Shown one piece after another: positions 28,048 through 37,499 of a DNA stretch of 64,000 nt. This stretch comes from an uncultured Pelagibacteraceae bacterium (lineage in GTDB: Bacteria; Pseudomonadota; Alphaproteobacteria; Pelagibacterales; Pelagibacteraceae). The position numbers and the translations under genes were made by a program. The stretch is taken from the NCBI GenBank assembly GCA_902552985.1, contig CACDII010000003.1, positions 1-64,000 of the forward strand, in the 5' to 3' direction. The notes beneath the pieces are model-generated. The model ran no database searches, was not told the DNA's origin, and worked only from the letters and a program-made list of their open reading frames with translations. Numbering within the stretch: position 1 is the stretch's first letter; each line of letters begins with the position of its first letter.

Positions 28048-28791
28048 TTAAAATATTTTAATACCCATACGCAAAGCTACAAATAATACAAGACTAGCGG
28101 TAATTAAAGCTAATATGCGACTTGAAAATATTTTTAAATTTAAAAAATTACCTATTTGCCCACCAACCAAGACTATTAAAAAAAGAAACCAATAACTTAC
28201 TACTTGGTTAAGAACTTCATTTTTTGTAAGTTGGCCAACAATTCCAGATAAAGAATTTATCAGTATAAATAATGAAGCTGCTGTTACTATATGTTTAGGT
28301 TTTCCAGCTCTTATTAAAAAAAGTATTGGACTTAAAAAAATGCCACCTCCGATACCAACCACACCAGAAATAAAACCTAAAATTGCACCAATAATTATTG
28401 AAATTATTGTTGGAATTTTTTTATAATTTTTTTGATCTTCATCGTATGATTTAAATTTAAATAATAATAAAATACCTGCAATAGTTAGAACCGAAAATAA
28501 CAAAATCTCGAAAAATTTTTTTTCAACTGGTATAGAACCACCAATAAAAGCTAAAGGGACAGAACCAATTAAATAAGGTATTAATAATTTTAAATTTAAA
28601 TTTCCCGCTCTTGTATAGTTAAAACAATTTCCTGATACTACTATAATATTGCAACATAAAGCTATGACAGGAAATATAAAATAAGGAACTCCCCATAGCA
28701 AAAGAAGAGCCAAATAAGTTGAACCGCCACCAAATCCAACACTTGAATACAATATTGCAGTTACAAAAAATAAAATTGATAATATAATCAT
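28048..28791 (-). CDS. TauE/SafE-family sulfite exporter-like permease
   Basis: SVGFGGGSTYLALLLLWGVP; GFISGVVGIGGGIFLSPILFL duplicated TauE motifs. Confidence 0.88.
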   Translation of the reverse strand: MIILSILFFVTAILYSSVGFGGGSTYLALLLLWGVPYFIFPVIALCCNIIVVSGNCFNYTRAGNLNLKLLIPYLIGSVPLAFIGGSIPVEKKFFEILLFSVLTIAGILLLFKFKSYDEDQKNYKKIPTIISIIIGAILGFISGVVGIGGGIFLSPILFLIRAGKPKHIVTAASLFILINSLSGIVGQLTKNEVLNQVVSYWFLFLIVLVGGQIGNFLNLKIFSSRILALITASLVLFVALRMGIKIF

Positions 28792-28810
28792 ATTAAAATA
28801 AATTTATTTT

Positions 28811-29311
28811 ATGAGTGTAAATATAGCATTATTAACTGTAACTGATACTAGAACTTTAAAGACAGATAAATCAGGAAACATTCTCGAAGATAAAATAAAG
28901 AAGGCATTTCATAAACTTATTGATAGAAAAATATGTAAAGATAATAAGGAAGATATTAAGAAAATTTTGATTGAGTGGACTAAATTAAAAGATGTTGATG
29001 TTATTATAACAACTGGAGGAACAGGACTAACTGGAAGGGATATCACGCCAGAAGCATTGAACGAAATAGCAGATAAACATATTCCAGGTTTTGGTGAAAT
29101 TTTTAGAACGATAAGTTTAAAAACAGTAGGAACTTCTTCTATTCAATCAAGAGCTTGTGCAGTTTTAACAAATGGAAAATACATATTTGCACTTCCAGGA
29201 TCTTCAGGAGGTGTAACTGATGCATGGGATCAAATTTTAATTCATCAACTAGATATAAATCACAAACCTTGTAATTTTGTAGAATTATTCCCAAGACTTA
29301 AAGAAAAATAA
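28811..29311 (+). CDS. moaB: Molybdenum cofactor biosynthesis protein B
   Basis: LTVTDTRTLKTDKSG; IITTGGTGLTGRDITPEAL; FALPGSSGGVTDAWDQIL. Confidence 0.92.
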   Translation: MSVNIALLTVTDTRTLKTDKSGNILEDKIKKAFHKLIDRKICKDNKEDIKKILIEWTKLKDVDVIITTGGTGLTGRDITPEALNEIADKHIPGFGEIFRTISLKTVGTSSIQSRACAVLTNGKYIFALPGSSGGVTDAWDQILIHQLDINHKPCNFVELFPRLKEK

Positions 29312-29557
29312 TTATTTTTGGTATTTTTCTTTCCATTCAGTGTAAGGCATTCCATAAACATGTTTTCTTGCGTCTGGATCAGAAATTTCAATATCTATTT
29401 TTTTTGCTTCTTCCCTATACCATTTTGATAAACAGTTTCTGCAAAATCCAGCAAGATTCATCAAATCAATATTTTGAACATCTTTTCTATTTCTTAAATG
29501 ATTAATTAAACGTTCAAAAGTAGCCGACTGTAATTTATTTTTTATATTTTCTTCCAT
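29312..29557 (-). CDS. DUF1244-family protein
   Basis: LINHLRNRKDVQNIDLMNLAGFCRNCLSKWYREEA...GMPYTEWKEKYQ. Confidence 0.85.
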   Translation of the reverse strand: MEENIKNKLQSATFERLINHLRNRKDVQNIDLMNLAGFCRNCLSKWYREEAKKIDIEISDPDARKHVYGMPYTEWKEKYQK

Positions 29558-29572
29558 ATAAATTAAAATTAA

Positions 29573-30619
29573 TTAATCTTTTAAAATAGTCAAGTGACCC
29601 ATTTTTCTTTTAGGTTTCACATCCTTTTTTTTGTAATCGAAAAAGAATTCATTTTCATTTAATTTTTTATTTTTATAAAGCAAAATATCTTCTCCTATCA
29701 AATTTATCATTTCAGCATTAAAAATTTTTTTTGTTTCTTTTTTTTCCAAATTACAAACAGCTCTTATATGATTTTCAAACTGACTTATATTGTGTGAGTT
29801 TATAGTGAGATGACCAGAGTTATGTACTCTTGGCGCAACTTCATTTACATATAAATTATCATTATTATCAATAAAGTATTCAACGCATAATGTGCCAACA
29901 TAATCTAATTCTTCAGATATTTTTTTCGCAGCATCTTTTGAATTATTAATTATTGTTTGATCAATTTTAGCAGGTATTTTGGAAAATTTTAAAATCTGAT
30001 CTGAATGTTCATTTTCTATAGGTTCATAGATCTCATATTTTTGTTTTCCAAATCTTGTAATAATTACTGAAATTTCTTTTTTAAGATTTACTAATTTTTC
30101 CAATATATATTTTTGTTGAAAGTTTATTTTTAATTTTTCAATTTCATCTAATTTATTTATTTTATATTGTCCTTTTCCATCATATCCGAGCGTGCATGTT
30201 TTTAAAATACCAGGTATTAGATTTGAATTTTTTTTAATATCTTCTTGATTTTGTATAAATTTATAATCAGTAGTTTTTATACCTAAACTATTTAAAAAAT
30301 CTTTTTCACTTAAACGATTTTGAATTATTTTGTTTATTTCTGGCTTTGGAATGACTTTTTTTAAATCGTTAAGTTTTTTTAACGTTTCATATGGTATATT
30401 TTCAAATTCAAAAGTAATTAAATCTACTTTACTAGTAAATTCCTTAATTTTTGATAAGTCGTTATAATCTCCCGAAACAAATTCATCACTAAAAATTTGG
30501 CCAGGTGAATTGCTATCATCGCTAAAGATAATAGTTTTAATTTTTAATTTTTTTGCAGCCGTCGCTAACATACTACCAAGTTGGCCCCCACCAATTATTC
30601 CAAGAGTAATTTTGGTCAT
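29573..30619 (-). CDS. purK: 5-(carboxyamino)imidazole ribonucleotide synthase
   Basis: LGIIGGGQLGSMLATAAKKL; ATP-grasp; EVAPRVHNSGHLT. Confidence 0.93.
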   Translation of the reverse strand: MTKITLGIIGGGQLGSMLATAAKKLKIKTIIFSDDSNSPGQIFSDEFVSGDYNDLSKIKEFTSKVDLITFEFENIPYETLKKLNDLKKVIPKPEINKIIQNRLSEKDFLNSLGIKTTDYKFIQNQEDIKKNSNLIPGILKTCTLGYDGKGQYKINKLDEIEKLKINFQQKYILEKLVNLKKEISVIITRFGKQKYEIYEPIENEHSDQILKFSKIPAKIDQTIINNSKDAAKKISEELDYVGTLCVEYFIDNNDNLYVNEVAPRVHNSGHLTINSHNISQFENHIRAVCNLEKKETKKIFNAEMINLIGEDILLYKNKKLNENEFFFDYKKKDVKPKRKMGHLTILKD

Positions 30620-30620
30620 T

Positions 30621-31112
30621 TTATCTAGGTTTTTTTTTGACCGATCTTGTTTGTTTATCTCTAAGAGAATTCAGTCTATTTCTCACATCTTTATTGCCGA
30701 TTGCAATAATTGATGCTGCTAATAAAGCTGCATTCGTTGCTCCATCTTCTCCAATTGCTACAGTTCCTACTGGTATACCCTTTGGCATTTGAGCTATTGA
30801 TAGCAAGCTATCTAAACCTTTGAGTTTTTTGCTTTCTATTGGAACTCCAATGACAGGCAAAGAAGTTAAAGATGCAATCATTCCTGGAAGATGAGCAGAA
30901 CCTCCTGCGCCAGCAATAATAACGGATATTTTATTTTTTTTTGCATTTTTAGCAAACTCATATAATCTTTTTGGAGTTCGATGAGCAGAAACTATTTTAA
31001 CTTCGTGACGGATTTTAAGGGATTTGAGCACTTTTGCACTTAATTTCATTGTCTTATAGTCAGACTGACTACCCATCACTATAGATACTATTGATTTTTT
31101 ATTTTGAGACAT
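30621..31112 (-). CDS. purE: 5-(carboxyamino)imidazole ribonucleotide mutase
   Basis: VMGSQSDYKTM; VSAHRTPKRLYEFA; AGAGGSAHLPGMIASLTSLPVIGVP. Confidence 0.95.
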   Translation of the reverse strand: MSQNKKSIVSIVMGSQSDYKTMKLSAKVLKSLKIRHEVKIVSAHRTPKRLYEFAKNAKKNKISVIIAGAGGSAHLPGMIASLTSLPVIGVPIESKKLKGLDSLLSIAQMPKGIPVGTVAIGEDGATNAALLAASIIAIGNKDVRNRLNSLRDKQTRSVKKKPR

Positions 31113-31161
31113 TTCTATGATTTAATATCAAATATTTTTACACTAATATATATTTATTAAT

Positions 31162-32130
31162 ATGAATTATAAAATTGATAATCTTCAATATTGTAAATGG
31201 TCACGTGAAGTTTTTCAAATAAACCATGATGCAGGATTAGATGCAGTACATGTAACAGTTGTTTATCACGAAGATTATGATGAGTTTTTAAGAAGAGTAA
31301 GTGAATGGAGCGATCATTTTAAACAAAATTCTGATCTAATTTTACTTGGTAAAAACTATAAAGATATAGATAAAGCTAAATCAGAAAATAAAACAGCTAT
31401 TTTTTTCGGTTTTCAAAATTGTTCTCCAATAGAAGATGACATAGGTCTTATTGAAAAAGTTCATGAGCATGGTTGTAGATTCATGCAATTAACTTATAAC
31501 AATCAATCTTTATTGGCGACTGGATGTTATGAAAAAAATGATAGCGGAGTAACAAATTTTGGTAAAGAGGCTATAAAAGAAATGAATAGAGTAGGAATAG
31601 TTATTGATATGTCGCATTCAGGAGAAAAAAGTACTTTTGATGCGATTGAATTGAGTGAAAAACCAATTGCAATTACACACGCAAATCCAAGTTTTTGGCA
31701 TAAAGCGTTAAGGAATAAATCAACAGATCTTTTAAAAACATTAGCTGATAGTAAAGGCATGTTAGGATTATCTCTGTACGCTCATCATTTAAAGGATAGT
31801 ACAAATTGTAAGCTTGAAAGTTTTTGTGAAATGGCTGCCAAGACAGCTGAGATTATGGGTGTAAAAAATATTGGAGTAGGTTCAGATCTTTGCTTAAATC
31901 AGCCAGATAATGTAGTTGAATGGATGAGAAACGGTACATGGACAAAGACAAAAAATTTTGGAGAAGGATCAAAATCAAAACCAGGTTTTCCAAAGCAACC
32001 AGATTGGTTTATTGATGCAAGAGGTTTTAAAAATCTTGAGAAAGGTTTAAAAAAAGTTGGTTTTAATGACGAAGATGTAAATGGGATACTAGGAAATAAT
32101 TGGTATAATTTTTATAAAGGTATTAATTAA
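31162..32130 (+). CDS. Membrane dipeptidase-like (peptidase family M19)
   Basis: VIDMSHSGEKSTFDAIELSEKPIAITHANP; NIGVGSDLC; GILGNNWYNFY. Confidence 0.88.
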   Translation: MNYKIDNLQYCKWSREVFQINHDAGLDAVHVTVVYHEDYDEFLRRVSEWSDHFKQNSDLILLGKNYKDIDKAKSENKTAIFFGFQNCSPIEDDIGLIEKVHEHGCRFMQLTYNNQSLLATGCYEKNDSGVTNFGKEAIKEMNRVGIVIDMSHSGEKSTFDAIELSEKPIAITHANPSFWHKALRNKSTDLLKTLADSKGMLGLSLYAHHLKDSTNCKLESFCEMAAKTAEIMGVKNIGVGSDLCLNQPDNVVEWMRNGTWTKTKNFGEGSKSKPGFPKQPDWFIDARGFKNLEKGLKKVGFNDEDVNGILGNNWYNFYKGIN

Positions 32131-33791
32131 TGAATATAGAATTAAGAGATCCAAAAATTATAATGAGGCTTTCAAAATTAGGATCTTTTCATCAATCTAA
32201 GTTATCTTTTTTGAGATCTTTTCTAAATGAATTTAAAGATTGGAATTATAACAGAGATTTATTTGATTTAGATGAAAAAGGATATGGAAAGGCAGTTTAC
32301 TCTTTTTCAAAAAATAATAGAACTTATTCGCTAGTTTGTTTTTCAAACAAAATTAAAGATGAAGAAAGATCAGATAGAGTAATAGCAACTAAATGGGATG
32401 CTGCATTTGCTTTACACGATGGAATCCCAACTAAAAAAGACATTGATAGATTATTAGATAATGTGCCTAAGCAAGAAATTGGAAGACTATCTTATAAAGA
32501 ATTAACATTATCAAGAGCTAATAAATCTATAAGAATATTTCAACATGTTGTTGAGAGTCTTTCAAATGGAATGCAACCAGATAAATCATCATTACTAAAA
32601 GTTGGTTATTTATACAGAACAACCGCTGTTTATGGTTCTGGCAAATTTGGATTAGCAGATAGATTTAGAATTAAAAATAGAAAAGAAATTTACGGGCCTT
32701 TTCGATTAGAGATGATGCTAGTTTATTTGGTAAGGCAATTTACATTTGATCAAGTAAACCATATAGCGAAATGTAAAAATCGAAAAAAAGCCGTCAAACT
32801 TGACGTTAATATTTGTAGAAATTTGGGAATAGGAAACTCAACAGGTTTAGGAATGGCACCTTTTATAGTTAATCATCCAACGTTATTAAACAATTGGATA
32901 TTAGCTAGAGAAATTTCATTAAAAAAGATAAGAGAAATAAAAAAAGTTAGTAATTTAGAATCTAATATATTTTTGAATTGTTTAAACAAATCAATAAAAA
33001 ATATTACATCATGGAATTCAGAAAGCTCTTTTCAGAAAAAAAAAATTAATGAATTAATAAAAGATTTAAAAAAATTTATAAATTATTTGCAGACTGAGTT
33101 TAGTTTTAATATTGAGCATCCATTTAATAAGATATATCTATGGTGTGAAAATAATTTAAATGACGAATGCATAGAATATATAGTATCTATGATGATGGAA
33201 CCGTTTAACGATATAGTTTATCCGTTAATTAAGGAAATGAGCTCTGAAGAAGAAAAATTTTTCACTATACCAACAAATAGAAATATATCAGATCTTAAAA
33301 AGATATTAGAGGACCAGTATTCAAATATAATTAAAATTGACTTTACAAAAAAAGAGAGAAATCAAAACTTTTGGTTCATATCAAAAAACAAAGAAGAACC
33401 AAGAGTAGGAGATAGATTTTTGAACAAAGGTTCTGAATTAGAACAGCCACTAGCTATCGCAAGAGATATTAAAAAACTTTATGAAAGAATATTAAATCAA
33501 AAAAATAGTTTAACTATTGCAAAATTTTTAATTGATAATAATGATTTAAGACATGTTGTTAGGAGAGCTTTCATAACAGAAAAATTTCCTTACGCAGAAA
33601 TACAAGATAATACTATTGACTCAAATTTGGTACCTATAGATATGTTAAGATTAAAATTATCTTTTTTTGGAGCAGCTAAGTTTGATCCTCGATCTGATAA
33701 GTGGTTAAGAATTAATATGTTCCAAGGCGCACCATTACCACAGGAATTAAAATCATTTGACGAACATTGGATATATAATTCATTAAATTAA
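32130..33791 (+). CDS. Conserved-looking 553-aa protein of unknown function
   Basis: Full-length ORF, start overlaps upstream stop (TAATG); no family recognised. Confidence 0.75.
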   Translation: MNIELRDPKIIMRLSKLGSFHQSKLSFLRSFLNEFKDWNYNRDLFDLDEKGYGKAVYSFSKNNRTYSLVCFSNKIKDEERSDRVIATKWDAAFALHDGIPTKKDIDRLLDNVPKQEIGRLSYKELTLSRANKSIRIFQHVVESLSNGMQPDKSSLLKVGYLYRTTAVYGSGKFGLADRFRIKNRKEIYGPFRLEMMLVYLVRQFTFDQVNHIAKCKNRKKAVKLDVNICRNLGIGNSTGLGMAPFIVNHPTLLNNWILAREISLKKIREIKKVSNLESNIFLNCLNKSIKNITSWNSESSFQKKKINELIKDLKKFINYLQTEFSFNIEHPFNKIYLWCENNLNDECIEYIVSMMMEPFNDIVYPLIKEMSSEEEKFFTIPTNRNISDLKKILEDQYSNIIKIDFTKKERNQNFWFISKNKEEPRVGDRFLNKGSELEQPLAIARDIKKLYERILNQKNSLTIAKFLIDNNDLRHVVRRAFITEKFPYAEIQDNTIDSNLVPIDMLRLKLSFFGAAKFDPRSDKWLRINMFQGAPLPQELKSFDEHWIYNSLN

Positions 33792-34399
33792 TGAGAAGTT
33801 TAAGTGAAATAGATACAATTTCTAAAAGAGCCAGCAAAGCTGCTGGTTTTTCCTGGGGAATAGCTGAAGAGATTGGTAAAAATACTAGACTTTTAGAAAT
33901 GTTTGGTTTGCCCGGTATTAAAAATCTAAATTATTATTTTAAATTATACAAAAAACATAAATTTCAAAATATTAGTATGATTTCAAAATTAAATTCCTCA
34001 AAAATATCTTACTGCCCAATTATAGCTGGGGTAAATTTTTTAGATCAGATTAATATTTTACAGGAATTAGATGAAATAACTTTTGAAAATGTAGCATGTC
34101 CAGTTTTATTTGTTCCATTTCTAAGTAGAGCGTCAGAAATTGTAGGAAAAAAAATTTTATTAAATATTGATAAACATATATTTCTACTTAATTTTAACCA
34201 ATCTATTTATTCTAGTTACTTTGATAAAGAAATCTGGGAAAGGGCTGAAAAACTGAAAATTTCTTTTTTAGAAAATAATGATTTGTTTTCAGAAATTGAA
34301 TGGAAAGAAATGTATGAATTATCAGAAGATACTTTTGTAGAGGAAACAGAAGAACTAAAACAAACATCAGCTGGAGCTGGATTAACAGATAACGACTAA
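33791..34399 (+). CDS. DUF3726-like protein
   Basis: RSLSEIDTISKRASKAAGFSWGIAEEIGKNTRLLEMFGLPG resembles the DUF3726 N-terminus; coupled to upstream gene (TAATG). Confidence 0.65.
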   Translation: MRSLSEIDTISKRASKAAGFSWGIAEEIGKNTRLLEMFGLPGIKNLNYYFKLYKKHKFQNISMISKLNSSKISYCPIIAGVNFLDQINILQELDEITFENVACPVLFVPFLSRASEIVGKKILLNIDKHIFLLNFNQSIYSSYFDKEIWERAEKLKISFLENNDLFSEIEWKEMYELSEDTFVEETEELKQTSAGAGLTDND

Positions 34400-34409
34400 G
34401 TGTGATATT

Positions 34410-34477
34410 AAATTGGCTGAATCTTAAATAAAAAATTAATTAATAATTTTATATAAATTTAAAATTTCAGCCAATTT
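34410..34477. repeat. Long inverted repeat between convergent genes
   Basis: 12-bp perfect arms AAATTGGCTGAA (34410-34421) / TTCAGCCAATTT (34466-34477), with further AT-rich pairing inside. Confidence 0.7.
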
Positions 34478-34486
34478 TATGAAAAT

Positions 34487-34693
34487 TTATTCAGATTTTA
34501 GATTTGCTGCGTTTGGACCTTTAGGACCATCTACAACATCAAATGATAATGATTGACCTTCTTCTAAGCCATTCATTCCTGCATCTCTAACTGCTGACAT
34601 ATGTACAAATACGTCTTTCTCTTTATCTTCTCTTTCAATAAATCCAAATCCTTTGGTTGGATTAAACCACTTCACTTTACCTTTTAGACTCAT
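34487..34693 (-). CDS. Cold-shock domain protein
   Basis: [31 protein letters not shown]. Confidence 0.95.
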   Translation of the reverse strand: MSLKGKVKWFNPTKGFGFIEREDKEKDVFVHMSAVRDAGMNGLEEGQSLSFDVVDGPKGPNAANLKSE

Positions 34694-34807
34694 ATTTTCT
34701 TCTTTTTTTAAGTTGTGTTTATTACTTAATAATTTAAGTAATTTCGATGTTTTTCAAGTTTATTTAGGTTTTGTCAACTCTTTTAACTTAATTAATTAAA
34801 TTTAAAT

Positions 34808-35272
34808 CTAAAAGTGGCTAATTTGTAGGCACATATAGCAAGAGTCAGGGTTTTCTTTGTATTTATCAAAAGGTTTGCAATTTTCAAATCCACATTTTTC
34901 AAAAAGCTTTCTTGCGGGTAAAAAAAACTTTCCAGCTCCTGTTTCTAAGCTTATTTTTTTAATATTTAGTTTTTTGGCTTCTAAAATTAAATGTTGTATA
35001 ACTTTAATTCCATAACCTTTATTTCTAAAAGATTCAGCCACTCTAATTGATTTTAATTCGCCATGTCCTTCTTCTAAAAATTTCAATGCTCCACAACCTA
35101 TTAGTTTATCATTATCCCACAAGCTCCAAAACTTAATACTTGAAACTTTAAGACCATCGATATCTAAAACATGACAACTATCTGCTGGAGAAACTGATCT
35201 TAATTCAATAAAATGTTTTTTTAACAATTCATCTACTTTGGAGTTACTAAAGTTTCCTTCAATAGATTTCAT
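34808..35272 (-). CDS. GNAT-family N-acetyltransferase
   Basis: GELKSIRVAESFRNKGYGIKVIQHLILEA. Confidence 0.9.
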   Translation of the reverse strand: MKSIEGNFSNSKVDELLKKHFIELRSVSPADSCHVLDIDGLKVSSIKFWSLWDNDKLIGCGALKFLEEGHGELKSIRVAESFRNKGYGIKVIQHLILEAKKLNIKKISLETGAGKFFLPARKLFEKCGFENCKPFDKYKENPDSCYMCLQISHF

Positions 35273-36315
35273 TTTAACAAATTATCAAGTTTTTCCATTT
35301 GACCAATTTTAAAAACAATAGCATCTTTCTTGCTAAACCCATAATTTTCAGCATTGTTTTTAAATCTCACTGGAGGCTCCATAATAGGCTCTAAAGATAA
35401 TACAAAAGTACCCCAGTGAGTTCCTAAAACTTTTTTGCTTTTTAAATTTTCTGCAACCTGAAGCGCTTCCTCTGGAGTTGTATGATAAATTGATTTATCA
35501 AACATTGGACGAAAGTCATAGGCGCCAATATTAATCATTGTTAAATCAATTGGTCCATATTTTTTTCCTAATTCCTTATATATATCTCCATAACCTGTAT
35601 CACACGCAAAAAATATTTTTTTATTTTTGTATTCTATTAAAAAACTACCCCATAACGTCTTATTCGTATCCCATAAACTTCTTTTCGACCAATGAACTGC
35701 AGGCAATAAAGTGATTTTTAAATCATTATTAACTTGTATTTTCTCATACCAGTCCATTTCATTAACATCTTTGTATCTTTTGAAATATTTTCCAAGTTTA
35801 AGAGGAAGCAAAACCTTTGCATCTTTATATGGAAAACCTCTAATAGTTGACATATCTTGATGATCATAATGATTATGAGTAAGCAAAAACACATCTATTT
35901 TTGGAATTTCTTTCAATTGAAGGGCTGGCTCAACGTATCTTTTTGGTCCAAAAATTAAAGGTCCAGCATTCTTAGAAAATACAGGATCAGTAATTATTGT
36001 TGTTTCGCCTAGTTTAATTATGAAAGTAGCATGACCTATCCAAGCGATATAATCATCATCTTTAAATTTCTCTAAATTTTCTTTTACAATTTTTTTATCT
36101 ATTGTGTGATCTTTTGGGATCTTGATATCAATTTTCTTTTTTTCTTCATTAAATGTTTTATAGGAAAATTTAACATCTTTTGATCTAACCGGAGACCCCT
36201 CGGGATTTCTAAAAGTTCCATCTGGTAAATGATGGTATGGTGTATTCTCTACTGACATTAAAGAAGACTTATAAAGCAGAAATAAAATAAAAAAAGTTAT
36301 AAACTTCAATTTCAT
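35269..36315 (-). CDS. MBL-fold hydrolase (NAPE-PLD/UlaG-like)
   Basis: WIGHATFIIKLGETTIITDPVFS; LLTHNHYDHQD; FACDTGYGDIY; LGTHWGTFVLS. Confidence 0.88.
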   Translation of the reverse strand: MKLKFITFFILFLLYKSSLMSVENTPYHHLPDGTFRNPEGSPVRSKDVKFSYKTFNEEKKKIDIKIPKDHTIDKKIVKENLEKFKDDDYIAWIGHATFIIKLGETTIITDPVFSKNAGPLIFGPKRYVEPALQLKEIPKIDVFLLTHNHYDHQDMSTIRGFPYKDAKVLLPLKLGKYFKRYKDVNEMDWYEKIQVNNDLKITLLPAVHWSKRSLWDTNKTLWGSFLIEYKNKKIFFACDTGYGDIYKELGKKYGPIDLTMINIGAYDFRPMFDKSIYHTTPEEALQVAENLKSKKVLGTHWGTFVLSLEPIMEPPVRFKNNAENYGFSKKDAIVFKIGQMEKLDNLLK

Positions 36316-36352
36316 TTTTGTGATTTTATGTTAATGATTATTGTATTTATTA

Positions 36353-36922
36353 ATGAAACTTACAGGATCATACCAAATTAAAGCAAATAAACAAAAAGTT
36401 TGGGAAGCGCTAAATGACCCAGAAATATTAAAGCAAGCTATTCCGGGTTGTGAAGAATTTAAAAAGAACTCAGATACAGAGTTTACCGCTACCGCAACTA
36501 ATAAAATTGGTCCATTTAATGCGAGTTTTACAGGAGATATTGAGCTAAAAGATTTAAATCCGCCTGATAGCTATAAGATAATTGGATCAGGTAACTCAAT
36601 AGTGGGATTTGCTTCAGGGGAGGCAGAAGTTAAGCTTGAGACGATTGATGATGGTACAAATCTTATTTATACCGTAGAGGCAAATGTCGGAGGAAAAATC
36701 GCTCAAGTTGGCTCACGTCTAATTGACATAACGGCTAAAAAAATGGCTGATATTTTTTTTAAAAAATTTTCAGATATGGTCTCGACTAAACCAAAAATTG
36801 AAAAAAAAGAAGACAAGTTTATTAATAAGGATTTTCCACGTGAAAATAGCAAAACCAAAAGAGCATTAATTTATTTAACTGTAATAATAGTTCTAGCATC
36901 GATTATATATTCTATTAGTTGA
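36353..36922 (+). CDS. CoxG-family SRPBCC protein (CO dehydrogenase subunit G-like)
   Basis: MKLTGSYQIKANKQKVWEALNDPEILKQAIPGCEEF; C-terminal TM; immediately upstream of cox-like genes; start moved from 36341. Confidence 0.88.
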   Translation: MKLTGSYQIKANKQKVWEALNDPEILKQAIPGCEEFKKNSDTEFTATATNKIGPFNASFTGDIELKDLNPPDSYKIIGSGNSIVGFASGEAEVKLETIDDGTNLIYTVEANVGGKIAQVGSRLIDITAKKMADIFFKKFSDMVSTKPKIEKKEDKFINKDFPRENSKTKRALIYLTVIIVLASIIYSIS

Positions 36923-37018
36923 ATCACCCATAAGTAGAAACTTTTCTTTTAAGTTGTAGATATTATCTTATTATGTTTAACTTAATTGATTTAATTTTTA
37001 TTAAGCAAGGGGGACTTA

Positions 37019-37480
37019 ATGAAGAAGATATCACTAGAAGTAAATGGTAAAAATATTGAAAAAGAAGTACCAGACCATACAACATTATCAGATTTATTAA
37101 GAGACACTCTAAATTTAACAGGAACTCATGTAGGCTGCGATACAAGTCAATGTGGAGCTTGCGTTGTACACGTCGATGGAAAATCTATTAAAAGTTGTAC
37201 AGCTTTAGCAGCTGACATCTCTGGTTCCAAAGTTACTACGATAGAAGGTTTAGTTAAAAATGGCAAAATGCATCCAATGCAAGAAGCTTTTAAAAAACTT
37301 CATGGTTTACAATGTGGTTTTTGTACACCTGGCATGGTTATGAGTGCAATAGATTTAATAAAAACACAAAAAAATCCAAGCGAAAGTGAAATTAGAAAAT
37401 GGTTAGAAGGCAATATTTGTCGTTGCACAGGATATCAAAATATAGTTGCAGCGGTAAAAGAGGCTTCAACTAAAATGTAA
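37019..37480 (+). CDS. Molybdenum hydroxylase [2Fe-2S] small subunit (CoxS-like)
   Basis: [47 protein letters not shown]. Confidence 0.95.
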   Translation: MKKISLEVNGKNIEKEVPDHTTLSDLLRDTLNLTGTHVGCDTSQCGACVVHVDGKSIKSCTALAADISGSKVTTIEGLVKNGKMHPMQEAFKKLHGLQCGFCTPGMVMSAIDLIKTQKNPSESEIRKWLEGNICRCTGYQNIVAAVKEASTKM

Positions 37481-37499
37481 TTTATGGGAGAAATGAAAC

